Origin: Trogon surrucura | Taxonomy: Eukaryota > Chordata > Aves > Trogoniformes > Trogonidae | Length of the DNA stretch: 64,000 nt | Assembly (NCBI GenBank): GCA_020746105.1 | Contig: CM036617.1 | Location: forward strand, 157,302,912-157,366,911 | Direction: 5' to 3' | In this document: piece by piece, positions 11,619-24,604 of the stretch | Layout of the letters: the number at the start of each line of letters is the position of its first letter | Numbering within the stretch: position 1 is the first letter of the stretch | The notes under the pieces: model-generated | Seen by the model: only the letters and a program-made list of their open reading frames with translations | Told to the model about the DNA's origin: nothing | Databases searched by the model: none | Translations under genes and position numbers: made by a program

Positions 11619-14258
11619 CTATACCTTTGGGATGACAGGATAGTTCAGACAAGGAAAAATGCTTTCTTTAAAATGGGTGGATCAACACTGTATGTTTATG
11701 AAAGCATCAGCAAAACATTAAGTGGCCAGGAGAGACCAGAATAATTTCATACCTGAAAGAATGATACATTCAAATGAAAACACTCTCAAAAAATGATAAT
11801 AAAATCTACCAGCACACTGACACTTAGTAGTGATTAAGAGAGCAACATTGATTTTTCTTTGACAGCCTTGTTTGACCAAACCCGCACCTTAGTTTTATCA
11901 AAATTCTTGTTCTGAGGAAATTTTGCTGTAGAAAGACTACAGTTTTCACTTGACTGTAATCCTGGCTCAACTAAAAATCCTAAAACGTCTCACTACTTGA
12001 GCAAAGTGAATAAACAGGATTTCTGTTCAGCCAGAATTAGAGCATGATGGAAAACGCTTTGACAGTCTCTGACATTTGGTTCCCACACTGCAGAAGTCAC
12101 AAATGATGACGCTACCAAACAGATGGCGTCCGACAGCAGGATGCTCCGAAATAGCCATCTTGGTTAAAATAATTTATTTAAAATACCACTGACAGTTTCA
12201 AAGTGGTGAAATGAGAAAACTCATCTTGCCATGCAGATTTCTTAGGTAATGCAGAGAAGTCACAAAATCCTTTGCCTTCTGGAGTACGAGTGCATCTGCA
12301 ATAGCCAAGCCCTATGCAAGTCTGCATGTGGTACTTGCCACAACTATGATGCTCGCTTCAGAAAAATCAAGAGGACAAGAACAACATTGTCGTGTTTTGT
12401 TTTTTTTTCCTGGCAAGAGGTTTACCTGTCCACCGGCCTTCTAATTTCATCATAAATATTCCTACGGTTAGCAGGCTCAGTATTATCCCTCAGCACAAGA
12501 GGCTGGATGAGAACACGACTTGGATTCTAATCGACTGCCGTTGTACCCTGATCAATCTTCATTTAGTGGCATCCTCTTCTGCCCCTCCATTTCTTCTCAT
12601 CCTTTTGTCTGCCTGTCCACCTGAACTGTAGAATCCCTGGGACAGAGGCTTTCTTAAACTGTACAATTCAGTGCACAATAGTTTAGGTGAGGCTTTTCAG
12701 CACTTTTATGATGCAAAACAGATTTAAGGACTTGAACTTACTCAAGAAATTGTTCAACTCTTACTCAGACAGCTCATTACTCAGATTGAAAATTCTCTCC
12801 CATAGAGTTCATCCCTCTACTAAAGTAACTTTCTCTGGCAAGAACTACAGTACTTCATGGAAGCCTGTAATAAAATTAGTATGTCCACTGCACAGCCCAA
12901 CATAGTAACTTCCTTCTTGGCTTATCAGGAGCCAGACAAGAGACAGGAAAATATGACCTCATCAGTGTGTTTGACCTGAGCACATTCTCTGATGACAAAA
13001 CAGTGTAAACTCAACATTATAACCCAGAGCTAAATTTTATAGATTATAAGAGATATTTAGGGAAAATTAACTATGAAAGCTAATTAAGAAAGCACACAAG
13101 TCCTGGGACATAATTTTTAACAAGGAATCAAAATTACATTAAAAGAAACTAGATTAACCACCCCTTCATTCAGATGATATCCACACACCTTGCCATCCAA
13201 GATTTCTAAAGTAGCCTATTTCCCTAACCCAGATGTGACTCATTGAGTTTTTTCTCTATAGTTCCAGACTGTATCATAGAATCACATGTCTGATTTTATA
13301 TCAAAGTGAAAATAAAACTAGAAAGTCGTCTACAAGGATGACCTTTGTAGCTCATGCTATGACAGAGTTCTGACAAAACTAGATAAAAATGTAAATAACC
13401 TGATCTGGTATAAGTGGCACACATCCAAATACCTACTGCCACAAACAATTTCACAGCCCTGTGTGTGAAACCTCACAATTTCAATTCCAGCAAACTGACA
13501 TTTGAAAAAATCTTCTTTCATCCTGAATCAGAGCAAAGAGCTGAGACTTCCCAAGATGAAATGCCCTCCCTCAAAAAGCTTTGCCTGTCGATTATTTCAT
13601 CTCAATAAGATCAAAGGGAATTATCTGAACTTCACCGATTTAAATTTTACAGGGCACCGTCATTTATGTGATGAGATATTCTGTTGCTACTTACGAAGAT
13701 CAAGACACAGTCAAAGGAAAGTGCTTTGACCTTTTTCAAACCAAATACTTCATTCAATTCTAATAAGAAATTTTGTCAAAAATCAATATCTCTCTATGAA
13801 GAATTTTAACTTCAGCAAATCAGTATTTTCTCCTCCAAAATTTACAGGCAGTATTCCACAATGTGCCGGACAAAAGGATACTCCATCTACCAACATATAA
13901 GCTGACAGAGGTCACTGGGATCACCTCTAGCATGAGTTCCTGTTTTACCCAAAACTAAAGCACAATAAAGGCTACATCACCATTTGTATATTTTGATACA
14001 GTTATTTTTCCACAAGAGTTTTGAGTTCAGCAACCTTTTCATAAATAATTTGTCAGTTTAGCTATTTTGCACTTGGTGTCTTCACGTCAGCTTTAGGAGG
14101 AAACGGCTACTAAAGAGACAGTCGTCCTCTTTCTATCCCTGACCCTTTAGACCCCAGTCTCATGCTCTTGCCATTTTGCCCCTGCCAGATCTAGTGCCTG
14201 TGAAGCCATACATGAACCAGTTCAACTGATGATCAAAAAAACAGATAAATTGAGAGGC

Positions 14259-14339
14259 GTCCCTGCCCATGACAGGGAGGTTGGATTAGGTGATCTCTAA
14301 GGTCCCTTCCAGCCTAGGCCATTCTATGATTCTATGATA
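14259..14339 (+). mobile_element. CR1 3' end
   Basis: A 5'-truncated CR1 end with GACAGGGAGGTTGGATTAGG, TGATCTCTAAGGTCCCTTCC and the terminal CATTCTATGATTCTATGAT. It belongs to the same subfamily as the tip at 11560 (shared CCAGCCTAGGCCATTC). It is antisense to DGKI. Confidence 0.93.
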
Positions 14340-16424
14340 CTTCGCCCTGTTACCACATAACTGCTGGATCTGACCCACGCAGTGGTGCACTAAAGGTGGG
14401 TTCAGCAGGGCCGATGCTTTTCATACCACCTCAATGTTCGAAGCAGTTCAGCTGACCTGTCAGATCACACTTGCAGGCTGACATGTTTTGCTTTGACTTG
14501 CTATGTAAAAAAGGGATACTGTCCATCATGTAGATAAAAACAGCTTGGAAGTGTGTGAACTCAGTGTCCTGTGAAGAGAAAGCCCCCACTCACTGAGGCG
14601 GAGGCAGCAGTGCTTTCCTGGCAGATGCAGCCTGCCTCACAAGGGACCCACAAACTCAATATGCTCTCCCAGATGGAGGCCTCCCCATTTGATTGCTCCT
14701 GATCTGTTACCACCTTAATCACAAAAAAAAAATAATTTTAGTATAGCCTTGCATATGAAACAACAGCAACAAAAAAACCCAACAACCCCACACAATCCCC
14801 TGTGAAGTGAGCGAGAAATAGGAATTCAAAGACTCTGAGTTTGAGAACAATGTAATTACATGTGCATGATCATAACTTGCTGGGCACATTTCACTAATTC
14901 AACTATGTTTCTCCTCTTAGGTGTCTCAGCACAGCTGAATGGCAGAGCAACCATTACCATTTTTCTAAACCCCTTAAGTATATCCATACCTGGCTGTTCT
15001 TCAGGCTGCAGTAAGCATGGTTTCAAAAGGAATGCAGATAAATCTGGGTAATTTAATTTGCCATGTCAGGCACCTATAGATATCCAGCCAAACATATATA
15101 CCAGTCAGCTCAACTTTCTAGTTCAAAGGAGCTGTAACTCCAAATGTAATGAGAGGAATGGAGCTCTCCTCTACTCCTGCCATGACTGGCATTCTGAAAA
15201 AAAAAGTATGTAAGAGAAATTTCTAAAATAAACCATTAAGAAACTCTTCCTTTTGTTAACACTCCACAGTGAGAGAGATGAATCTTCTTACAAATTCACA
15301 TTTGGGTGATAAACTTATGATTAGTGTAAAATTAGTGTTCATCAATCTAAATTTAATTGAACATATTTGTAAGCAAAAGTTATTAGCTTTAGCCCTTTTA
15401 ATTATGAGGTCACTATCAAGCAGAAACCGGTTTGTTTGGATGCGTTTTTCCCAAATGTTGGTCTCTCACGTCTGGCTCGTGTTTTGCTCTTAACTCTGAA
15501 ACTCCAGAGTTTGCAATTCTCATGTTGCAAACAACAGCAATGTCCCAAATGTTTTTTCTGCTGATATATATTCTCAATTTTAACTCCACTTCAGCATAGT
15601 TTAATTTGGGAATATTCTTCATGTATAAGTCACTGTTCCTCTAATTATTACAAATGTAATATGTGGACATAAAACATCACAGAGATACGGTGCTACTACT
15701 TCAAAAAATGAAGATATGTAGGCTCTAACTTTCAGAACTATTTTTGAGTGTTCAACTTTTAGGCTCACCACATTCTCTAGCTTTTTTCTGCCATTCTCCT
15801 TTCTCCCATTACGCTTTCCAACATCCCTGCATCAGTCGCTCACTCCTGTATTGTCTGTTGAGCCCTTGAGATTCTTGTTACCATTATCTGAAAGATCATC
15901 TGTATGCAGAAGCAGAATAACAACATTTGTCTTCATGGAAGAGCAACGTCCAGATTCTACCAACTGAACTGATGATTCCCCGCATTCTGACAAACCATTA
16001 TTTTGGCTGACAACAGTTTTAACTTCAGTCCTTTTGGCAGCAATGAAGAAAAACCAACCTACTTTCAAGAAGGGTGCCTTCTGTAATATCACTGCATCCC
16101 CTATACTGTTGAAAAAAAAATTAGAGATGGCCACTATTGGGGGATATGTCATATCTCACTTTTTTCTTTAGGTATTTCTGGCAAGAACATTCATTCTCAA
16201 ACCTTGATGAAAAAGAAGCAACAAAGTAGGACTACTGATCCTGAACACACTCCTGACCACAATTCAGGTGTCATCTGCACAGAAAAGTTCAGCAATTTAA
16301 GTATGCATGGAACTTGCACTCATCACTACTTAAAAGAGAAGCTAAAGCTCCCAGCTGCTCTAGAGAGGTAAGTCTTCCTTGCTTCATCCACTAGTGTCAG
16401 GAGCTTGACGTTCCTGAAGGCAGG

Positions 16425-16620
16425 TCTTACCAGTAAAAACTGAGGTAAAAAAAAGCACTAAGCATATTGGTTTCTCCATATCCTTTGCCACAATGTCCTC
16501 AGCCCCATTCAGTGGCGGCCCAACATTTTTCATAGTGTTCCTACTGCTGCTGATATGCCTAAGGAAACCTTTCTTCTTGTCCTTCATGTTCCTGTTAGAT
16601 TCAAGTCCAGATGAGGTCTG
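16425..16620 (-). mobile_element. Ancient internal CR1 fragment (inverted)
   Basis: The plus strand has AAAACTGAGGTAAAAAAAGC, TTTCTCCATATCCTTTGCCA, CATTCAGTGGCGGCCCAACA and AGGAAACCTTTCTTCTTGTC. These are diverged forms of the reverse complement of an internal CR1 ORF2 segment known from reptile genomes. The element is on the minus strand. Its ends are approximate and no 3' tail is present. Confidence 0.65.
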
Positions 16621-18798
16621 GCCTTTATTCCTCCGTCTCTGTACAATTGATTAGTGCCTTCTAAAATCCTGTTGGCTGGCCTGACCCTGCCTTCACATGT
16701 TGCCAAATGCCAGTTTTCAACTTCTACTCAAATGACTATTTTTTTTATTCTTGTTAAGGTCTATAAGATTTTTTTTCTTTAATACATATAATCTATGATG
16801 CAAGGTTATAATATTTCTCCCCTGAAAAACGTTCAGCTTGCACGCAGAGAACTCTGTGCATTCACAGAACACAAAGCACAAACCAGTCTCATTTTTTTTC
16901 ATTGAACTCCAAGAATGGAATCTGTCTTCAAATGCCTATTACAGAACCTAACAAAGGTTCTAAGTCCTGTGGTTATGGACCATAAATATCTGGTAAAGGA
17001 GAAGGTAAGAAATGGGCATCAACAGACAAATGTATTATGGAAAAACAAATTGCGACATTTTTGGCCAGTGGGAAGTTCAACACACTAATATCCTAGTGGC
17101 TGTCAAGATTTTTGTAAACACCAAAAGAAAGCAAGAGCTAAAGGCAGTACTTAAAAGGAAATTACAGGATGACTTTGCACAACAGCTTATGATTATTTTC
17201 CTTGGGAGTAAATGGCAGTATGAAAATACACAAAGACCTAAATCCCCAGTGGTACACAGGCACTGTATAAGATGGCTCAGTCTGTACTTACTTCAGAATC
17301 TAGGCTCGAATTACTTACTTGATTATTTATCATGTGGGAGTGATGCCTAAAATGGGAGAGGGTAGGAGAAGAGGCTATGCATAAACATATCACAGGGACA
17401 AGCATTTAAGGGAAAGGAGTACTGTGCATTCCCCTCTGGCTGTAACATCACCTACTCCAGAGAATCTATTCTGTATAGTCCTACTATGAAAAGTTAGTAT
17501 TATATTAGACAACAAAGCTAAAAGTTAATTAAAATTAATTGTAGTAAATATGATTAATTTTAAGTATGTTAGAGAAAAGAAATCTCAGAGATGATAGATC
17601 AGTAGCAGCAACAATAATAAAGCAACCCTGCTTCTCAAATAAAAGGTCTTAAGACATCAGAATCATTACCTCCCTTTTATAGCTAGAGAGGCTGATGTAC
17701 AGAGACGCAAAACAATTCAGCTGAGCTCAGTCACAAGGTAAGCCGCAGAGCAGGGAATGGAAATCCCACTCTCTGAAATCAATGTCTGGCTTACAAGATC
17801 ATCTGACAATGGCAAATCACCTGCAAGCAGTAATTGAAAATGGAGAATATATACCAGGGAATTCTTTCCAGTTATTACTGTGAAGACAACAGGGAGGAAA
17901 TGTTTTCTACTGCAAAGTAAGGGCATGTCACTTGGATTTTGGAAAGATCTCCCATCATGGGTCTTCAGAGAAACATCCTCAGAAATATTGGAGGGCAGGA
18001 TGACACAGGTAAGAACGCAACATGCGCTGATTAATGCTGCCTTCTAGTGATTAAATACAAAGATTTTCTGTCTGGCTCCAACACATCTTAATCCAAGTAT
18101 CTTTTCACTCTACCAAATACACCTCCAGACTTAAACACCAGTATTTAAAACTTTTCCCTTTATTGACATTCACTGTCCATTATAAACTTGGGTCCATTTA
18201 AGTTTCTTCACACCTCCTAACCATCTTCGCTGTCATCTCTTATTTTTTCTGTCCCTCAGATTTGAGAAATGCTGTTCTCCCCAACATTCACCAGTTACTG
18301 CAGCTGTCCGGTTCAGGCTTCTCCCAGCTGCAGATGTCTTCCACTTACTATCCTGCTCCTTTCACCACACACCACAGTGTTGCCTCCTTTCTCCAATCAA
18401 AGTGTAAAGTAAAGCAGCAAGATAAATTTGAGGGGCTGAGAAATTGAACTAATCAAAAATCTAAACCATAAGCCAGGAAGTGCAAAAATACCCCCACACA
18501 CACACAGTTAAACCCCACAACATTATACAAGCTGGTGAACATCGATTAAAAGTCCTGCAGTATTTAGGTACTGGAATCACATGAGGAACTACCTGGCAAA
18601 ATGAGTAGCAGAAAATCAACTTTGAAGAAGGTAAATTGTGGTTGTTGAGCTTGGAGTTGTTTGGTTTTTTTTTGCTTTGGGTTTTGATGCTGTTCTTGTT
18701 TTCTAAGTACAATTTTGAAAAGTATTTAATTTAGCCTGTGCCTAACCCATCACATGTGTGACTAATCCTTCAGATTTCTGCTACACAGCATTGATGAC

Positions 18799-18978
18799 TC
18801 ACAGAATCACAGAACTGTTGAGGCTGGAAAAGACCTCCGAGATCATCAAGTCCAGCCTGTATCCCAACACCACCACACCAGCTTGACCACGGCACTAAGT
18901 GCCACATCCAGCCTCTCCTTAAACACCTCCAGGGACAGTGACTCCACCACTTCCCTGGGCAGTGCATTCCAGTGCAGG
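18799..18978 (-). mobile_element. CR1 3' end (inverted)
   Basis: The plus strand begins CACAGAATCACAGAAC, then TTGAGGCTGGAAAAGACCTC, and later CACCACTTCCCTGGGCAG. This is a reversed CR1 3' end of a different subfamily from the 3988 copy. It is sense to DGKI. Confidence 0.92.
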
Positions 18979-19424
18979 CATGTGTTTTAATACCTTGCTG
19001 AATCAGGAACTGGGGTTTTTTTGGGAGCAAAATTTCAAGGTATTCTCCAAAGCTCTTCCAAGAGGATTCTAGGTAAGCCTTCAGACTCATTTTAGCATGC
19101 TGTGTTAAAGTACACTACCGTAAAACATCACAGTGAATATATCTTGGCTTTCCGCAGCACAGCCTATAAAATTACACCCTCTTAAAGTGCAACAACTGGG
19201 GCTGAAGCAGAGCACACCATCTAGAAAGCCATTTGGTCTTGGTGTAGAGAACAGAGATAAACATAAGCCATATTCATCAAAACATCATTTTGGCTGGCAG
19301 CTGCCTTGATGCCACAATGAACCAAGTTCTCTACCAAGAGAGGAGTGCAAGATCTGCTGTGTTCTTGGCTTTAAGTGGGGTGTTTGTGTGACCTGCTGGC
19401 TTAGGGCTTGGCGTTTCTTAAGAT

Positions 19425-19757
19425 GTACCAGTGCAGAACTACATGGAAAGTGCATGGGAATGGTTCAAAGCTGTGTCAGAGGAGGTTCATACTGGACATT
19501 AGTAAACATTTTGTTACTAAGAGGGTGGTCAAACACTGGAACAGGCTTTCTAGAGACGTGTTTGATGCCCCATGCCTGTTAGTGTTTCAGAGGCATTTGC
19601 ACAATGCCCATGACATAGAATCGGTTGGAAAAGACCTTTAAGGTCATTGTGTCCAACTGTTAAAACGCTGTAACTTTTGATAAGCCCTGAAGAAGTCAGG
19701 GTGTTGTACTAGATGATCATTGTAGGTCCCTTCCAACTGAAATATTCTATTCTGGAC
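19425..19757 (+). mobile_element. CR1 copy interrupted by a second CR1
   Basis: The plus strand has GGTTCAAAGCTGTGTCAGAG, TCATACTGGACATTAG, GGGTGGTCAAACACTGGAAC and GGCATTTGCACAATGCCC. After an interruption at about 19616-19664 it resumes with GTAACTTTTGATAAGCCC, TGATCATTGTAGGTCCCTTC and CAACTGAAATATTCTATTC. This is an old CR1 with its 3' tail. It is antisense to DGKI. The left end is approximate. Confidence 0.88.
19616..19664 (-). mobile_element. CR1 3' tip nested in the older CR1
   Basis: The segment ATAGAATCGGTTGGAAAAGA, then CCTTTAAGGTCATTGTGTCC is the reverse complement of a CR1 3' end. It splits the host CR1 between its CAATGCCC and TAACTTTTG words, so it inserted later. It is only about 49 bases long, and its exact ends are uncertain by a few bases. 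Confidence 0.78.
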
Positions 19758-20282
19758 AATCCTAAATTGGCCCCTTCTGAACCAGCCCAGAAACATAAGA
19801 GAAACAAGATAGGAGGGATGGAAACACATGCTCTCTGTATCTACAAGCCAGCTTGGGCCAAGAAGAAATCTAACCATATCTACAAAGTGTTGTGGTAGCA
19901 TTATTTTTACTATCTACTGTACAAACCCACTCAACTCCATAAGTGTCTGCAGCCTTAAATTTTGGCCCATCGAGCAGAGGTGCAAAACTCTGCTGTGCTA
20001 AAATCACATTACCTTTGGATGGCAGACGTTGTCAAGGAGGGAATAAACAAATATACCCAGAGAGTTCCTAAACTGGAAAATCTGAACAGCTCTGTTCTGT
20101 GCTGCTCAAGTCTCCACAAGTCTTCAGGTATGTGTGTTGTGTTTCATTTCCCAATAGAAGCATGTTCCTAATGACCAGCACCAATTCCGATAGCAACACA
20201 ATGTCTTACGTTAATTTCAGGATGGAGAAAACACAAGCCACAGATACTGCCCAGATTAACTGCCAAAAAAACGAACACCTAC

Positions 20283-20391
20283 AGTCCACTCCAAGGCTGC
20301 CCTTGGTTCCTTCACAGGTCCATTGGAGACGGCAATGTTGAGGGAATGCACAGGAGCCAAGTGCTGGAGGCCTGACCTGGAGATTGCTTTC
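20283..20391 (-). CDS. DGKI: DGKI exon 2: N-terminal region before C1a
   Basis: This 109-base exon contributes one base to a split codon plus 36 residues, from KAISRSGLQHLAPVHSL to EPRAALEWT. It encodes the stretch just before the first C1 domain of diacylglycerol kinase iota. The string KAISR-GLQHLAP and the later NGP-KEPRA-L-W match mammalian DGKI as I remember it. The acceptor is a long T-rich tract ending TTCAATTTGCAG, and the donor is ACT|GTAGGT. The exon starts with G, which completes an Arg codon if exon 1 ends in AG. It ends in phase 0 and joins GAA at exon 3. A run of 15 T (gene strand) lies 16-30 bases upstream of the exon and could vary in length. No domain is assigned here. Confidence 0.93.
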
Positions 20392-23300
20392 CTGCAAATT
20401 GAAAAGAAAAAAAAAAAAAAAGAAAAACCACACAAATAAATGGAGTGTACACGCAACATAATTACTCAATATAATTATCCACCCCATCTTTCTCCAGAAA
20501 TCTGAAGAGGCAGTGCAGCATCTAATTTCAGCTTGGGTGAAATGGTGCTTGAATGTTATCTCCTGCTAAAGGAGTTTAGGAAAAGAATAAAGTAATATGA
20601 TCACTGAAAATTACTGTTTAATGAAGATCAGTTACTCACCTGGCACTAAGCTGAAATATCAAAACCAGTGGACTACATGTGTTTCTGTTTGCCAGTTTCA
20701 GTGGAGCCCTTCATTCATTACACCTACTCCTTACATACCAGTTGAACTCGCTGAATCAATATATGCACAATGGCAAAATGCCTTCACTGGAGTAATGAAA
20801 TACAAGTTTATACAGAGAGCCCAACATCTATTGCTTTTATGTAGTTTATAGGCTGGGTAGAGTCATTCATTCAGCATCCAGCTACATAAAACAAGACATG
20901 GGTACACCGTTTAGTCAGGAAGGAAAGTCATACTTTACTAGGTTTTTTGATCATATTGGCATTCCTCAAGGTATTACAGCTTCTTCCCACTGATTTAAGT
21001 TCTATCTGTTTGGTCCAAAGTCATTCTTAGAGTCCTTGAGGCATAGATAAAGCCTCCTATTAAAGTCACGGATGGTGATCAGAAACCCTCCTCAAGCTCC
21101 ACAAGCTCTGAGGGCATATCCACTGCCTGTTTCCCTAGAGGCACCCAGCCCTGCCAAATCAGCCTTGAACAGTAAGCCATCAGGTGGAAGCACAGTCCAC
21201 TGCTGACACAAAGCTCAGCTGCACTTGGGCAGTAGGTTTTGTAAGGCTTCATCATATTATTGTGTCGGCAGTGGCCAAAACAGTCTCATAGCTTCAGCCA
21301 CAATGATTCAGAAGAGGACAAAAAACATCTCAAGGAGAGATCTCCTTTTCTAAGCCAAATACACTCATCCTCTACAAAGTGAAATGACAGTCTGTTTGTG
21401 TAAAGTGCATTTTTGTGATACCACTCCCACAGTGCAACAGCTATTTATAGCATCTCCTAATCTTACCACTGTCCCAAGGCAATAAAGGTCAATTGAGCCC
21501 ATGATGACAATTCAGGTCAGCCATATGCTAAATAAATCTTTTCATTGTCCTGAAAATATACAGTGCAATATATATCCACAGTAAAGGAGCTTAGAAGCCT
21601 CACTGCTCACAGCGCATGCCTGGAAAAATCAAGTGGGCTAAATCAGAATCTCTTAAATTCTCCTCCCTGTGGGTAGCATGAACAACTCAGAACATTAACA
21701 TGAGCCTCTGATCATCCAGTGCCCCCTTTCTATTTAATATGGGTGAGACATTGACATTAAGTTTTTTCCAAAATATTTCGTATTTGTCAAAAACCCATTT
21801 TAGAGGGAAGGAGCCCAAGGAAAAGACTTTCACTACCTGGCAATGCATAAGGAGAAACCAACAGAGCAAGAAAGATTTTATGCCCCATATGTCAGTACAA
21901 CATAAGCTACATGTCTCCTCAATGATCGGATTAAGGCCTTAAAGAAATAAACCACAAGAAACTACAAGTATTTAAATATATCTTCCCAGAAAACTGTCCA
22001 ATATTTGGCAGTCTCCTTCAGTGCTGTTTTGGGTATCAATTTAGTTATCAGTGCTTCCAAAACACTACAGTCCATTCTTTTGTCTGTTCATGGTTTATCA
22101 CATGGTAATTTGTTCTGGTGGAAACGGGGCAATACTTTCCACCCTGCACGCCTGACAGCGATAAAGCTAACCTATTCAGCTCATGCCCTCACAGCAGAGG
22201 AAGGTAACATCAACTTGTGCAAAGTGGTACTTAGCAAAGGTGGCTGAATAATAAAGCATTAGCCATTATCTGCTGAAAAATGCCAACATTTCCAGCCATC
22301 GCGGCTAACAGCCTGTTACTTGTCTAGCAATACTGCCCTTCATGTTGCATGCATCTGCTAAGCAAATTCACTAAAACAAAGTCTGCAGTGAACATTCCTA
22401 GTAACAAATTTATCTGACCAGTCTGAGGACAAGGCTTGCAGCTGGAAGGGAAATTCAGCAGAGACTTAAAAGGTAAATATGCCTAATGAATGGCTACAGA
22501 CATCTCAGCATCAAGCCTTGGATAGTGTTTCAAGTCAGAATGAGAGATGTGCAAGCCTCCTGCAGCAGAACCCGAGACTTGGCCCACATTCCCTTACAAG
22601 TGAGCTGATGAGCCTTTTGGGGGAGACTTGGCACAGCTTTGTGCCAACAGCCTGCCCTTCCTTTGCATGCCAAGATAGATTTGTGTGCTGGAAAGCACAC
22701 AAAACACAGGCATGACAATAATGCCTTTTTTTTTTTTTTTAATGTAAAAGAATGATCTTGAGGATTGCAAAGTTGCATAAAATAGCCAGAAGCGACACTT
22801 AGGCCCAGGGGCAAGCTAAAAATGCCTATTTTAACACCGTTTCTTATCAGAACTTTGTCTCGGAACAAAGAGACACGGCGTCAAAACACACTGCATGCAC
22901 CACAGAAGCCTTTCCCATTAAAAAAGGAGGTCAGGCTAAAGAGTAAACACACGGCCTTTTAATAAGTGTAAGGCAGACGAGAGAGGGCAAAATGGGGGGA
23001 AAGGAAAGGTAGCACAAATCTGATAATAGAACAGATGCTGAGTATCCAGGTGATATCTCATATTACTTTAACTAACAGATCACACCACCTGGCACTTTTC
23101 CAGTGGCAAGGTAACGCGAGTGGCTTTTAGTTATCTTTCCCTGCAATTTCATCTCCACCGTGCTGAGTGCATGAATGAAAACACAGACCCAACAGGCAGC
23201 CTTTCGCACAGAAGCAAAAGTAATCACTGTTCCCTGATAAGAGATAGCCAGAAAAAAAAATGAATCTGTGCTTTTCTGATATATTCCATTCTTCAGATTA

Positions 23301-23630
23301 CGAAGTCCACAACTTTGTTAAAATGGGCATGCCAGCCAGCTTGCTGATGTAGTAACCAACAGCAAGGAAATGTCGCATCGTAAGTAACGAGCTGTATTTT
23401 GATAATTGCTGTTTCATATCCAGTAATTAGTACTTCGTAGTAGATGTTATTACCAATCTAGCTAACATATCACCATTGTGAACATGCATGGCTACACATA
23501 CATGTGTATGTCATTAAACATAGAACAAACAAAAAATATCTGGTACTAATTCCACAGTTGAAGTCATTAAGAAAATTCTTTAACAGAGCAGTTGACCATC
23601 TCAGGAACCAAAGCAATCACACATTCGGGC

Positions 23631-23654
23631 TTTTTTTTTTTTTTAAAAAAAAAA
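23631..23654. repeat. T14/A10 homopolymer junction
   Basis: A run of 14 T is followed directly by 10 A, flanked by GC on both sides. The block is self-complementary and could extrude as a hairpin. It may also be a site of sequencing or assembly error. Confidence 0.85.
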
Positions 23655-24604
23655 GCATTACATTTTCATTTTGCTGAAAAGTCAGGCGAGACTCAACCTA
23701 CTTATTAGATCAAAGGATACATATTTGATTAGGGGGGATTTAAATTTATATCCCAGGCTTTGGCTTTACTGAGCCTCTTCCTCCAACTAAGGCATATAAA
23801 AATCCTCCAATGAGTCGTTTAGACTGAATAGTTATGCCTGAATCCTCAAAGAACTCAAAAGAAAATTAGTCAATAGTATGCAGCTGATTTAAGTTTTAGG
23901 AAAAAAAAAAAATCTATTTGGAAAAGAAAGAGTAAGTTTGTGTGTCATTTTAGTTGTCACTGGTGTTGCAGTCACTGCCTTTCCAGGCTGGGGTTACTAC
24001 CCTCCTTTTCACAAGCACATAAGTTACGATTGGGGTAGTCTTGTCCTAGCAAGTTGGAAGGATTGTAAAAATGCAGAGACTGGCTTCCACAGATCCTATG
24101 GCTAGGACATCTGCCAGGAGAGAGATTTCTGAGAGTCTTTTCTCAAAGCTAATCTAGATATTTACCGAGAACAGGACAGTCATTTGTTTAACAATGTTTA
24201 AGTTATAGTAGCTCTGCTTTTCTTTGAATATTAATTGTAAATAAGCCCTACCCCTGCCAGCTTTCAGCTTTGCCAACCGCAACTTGAAAATCCCTCTAAA
24301 GGCCACACAGTACCTGCACACTGCATGAACAATTTATATGCACCCAAATTTGTTTGGGGATGATTTTCACCCCTGTAGTTGAGTGCTTATGAAAATCATG
24401 AAGAAAATGTGCTGGCTAAACTCTGGCATTATTTAAATTTTCCCAATGCATCTCTGCTGACTGTACAGAGCTCCTGCAACCTGCTGTTCCCAGCTTGCTT
24501 TCCAGGCATGTAACATTCTCCTTATGAGCTGACCATGGGACAATGACTATGTCACTGCAACAGTGAGATTCCCACATTTTTCGCATCTGATATAAAAGCA
24601 ACCA

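Larger units (their letters stand above)
11094..20282 (-). other. DGKI: DGKI intron 2
   Basis: This 9,189-base intron lies between exons 2 and 3. It holds CR1 pieces at about 11560, 14259, 16425, 18799 and 19425 (the last with a nested CR1). The stretches between them have no recognisable gene. The open frames at 13414-13729, 15832-16152 and 17012-17350 lack domains and splice context and look like chance. Confidence 0.85.
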
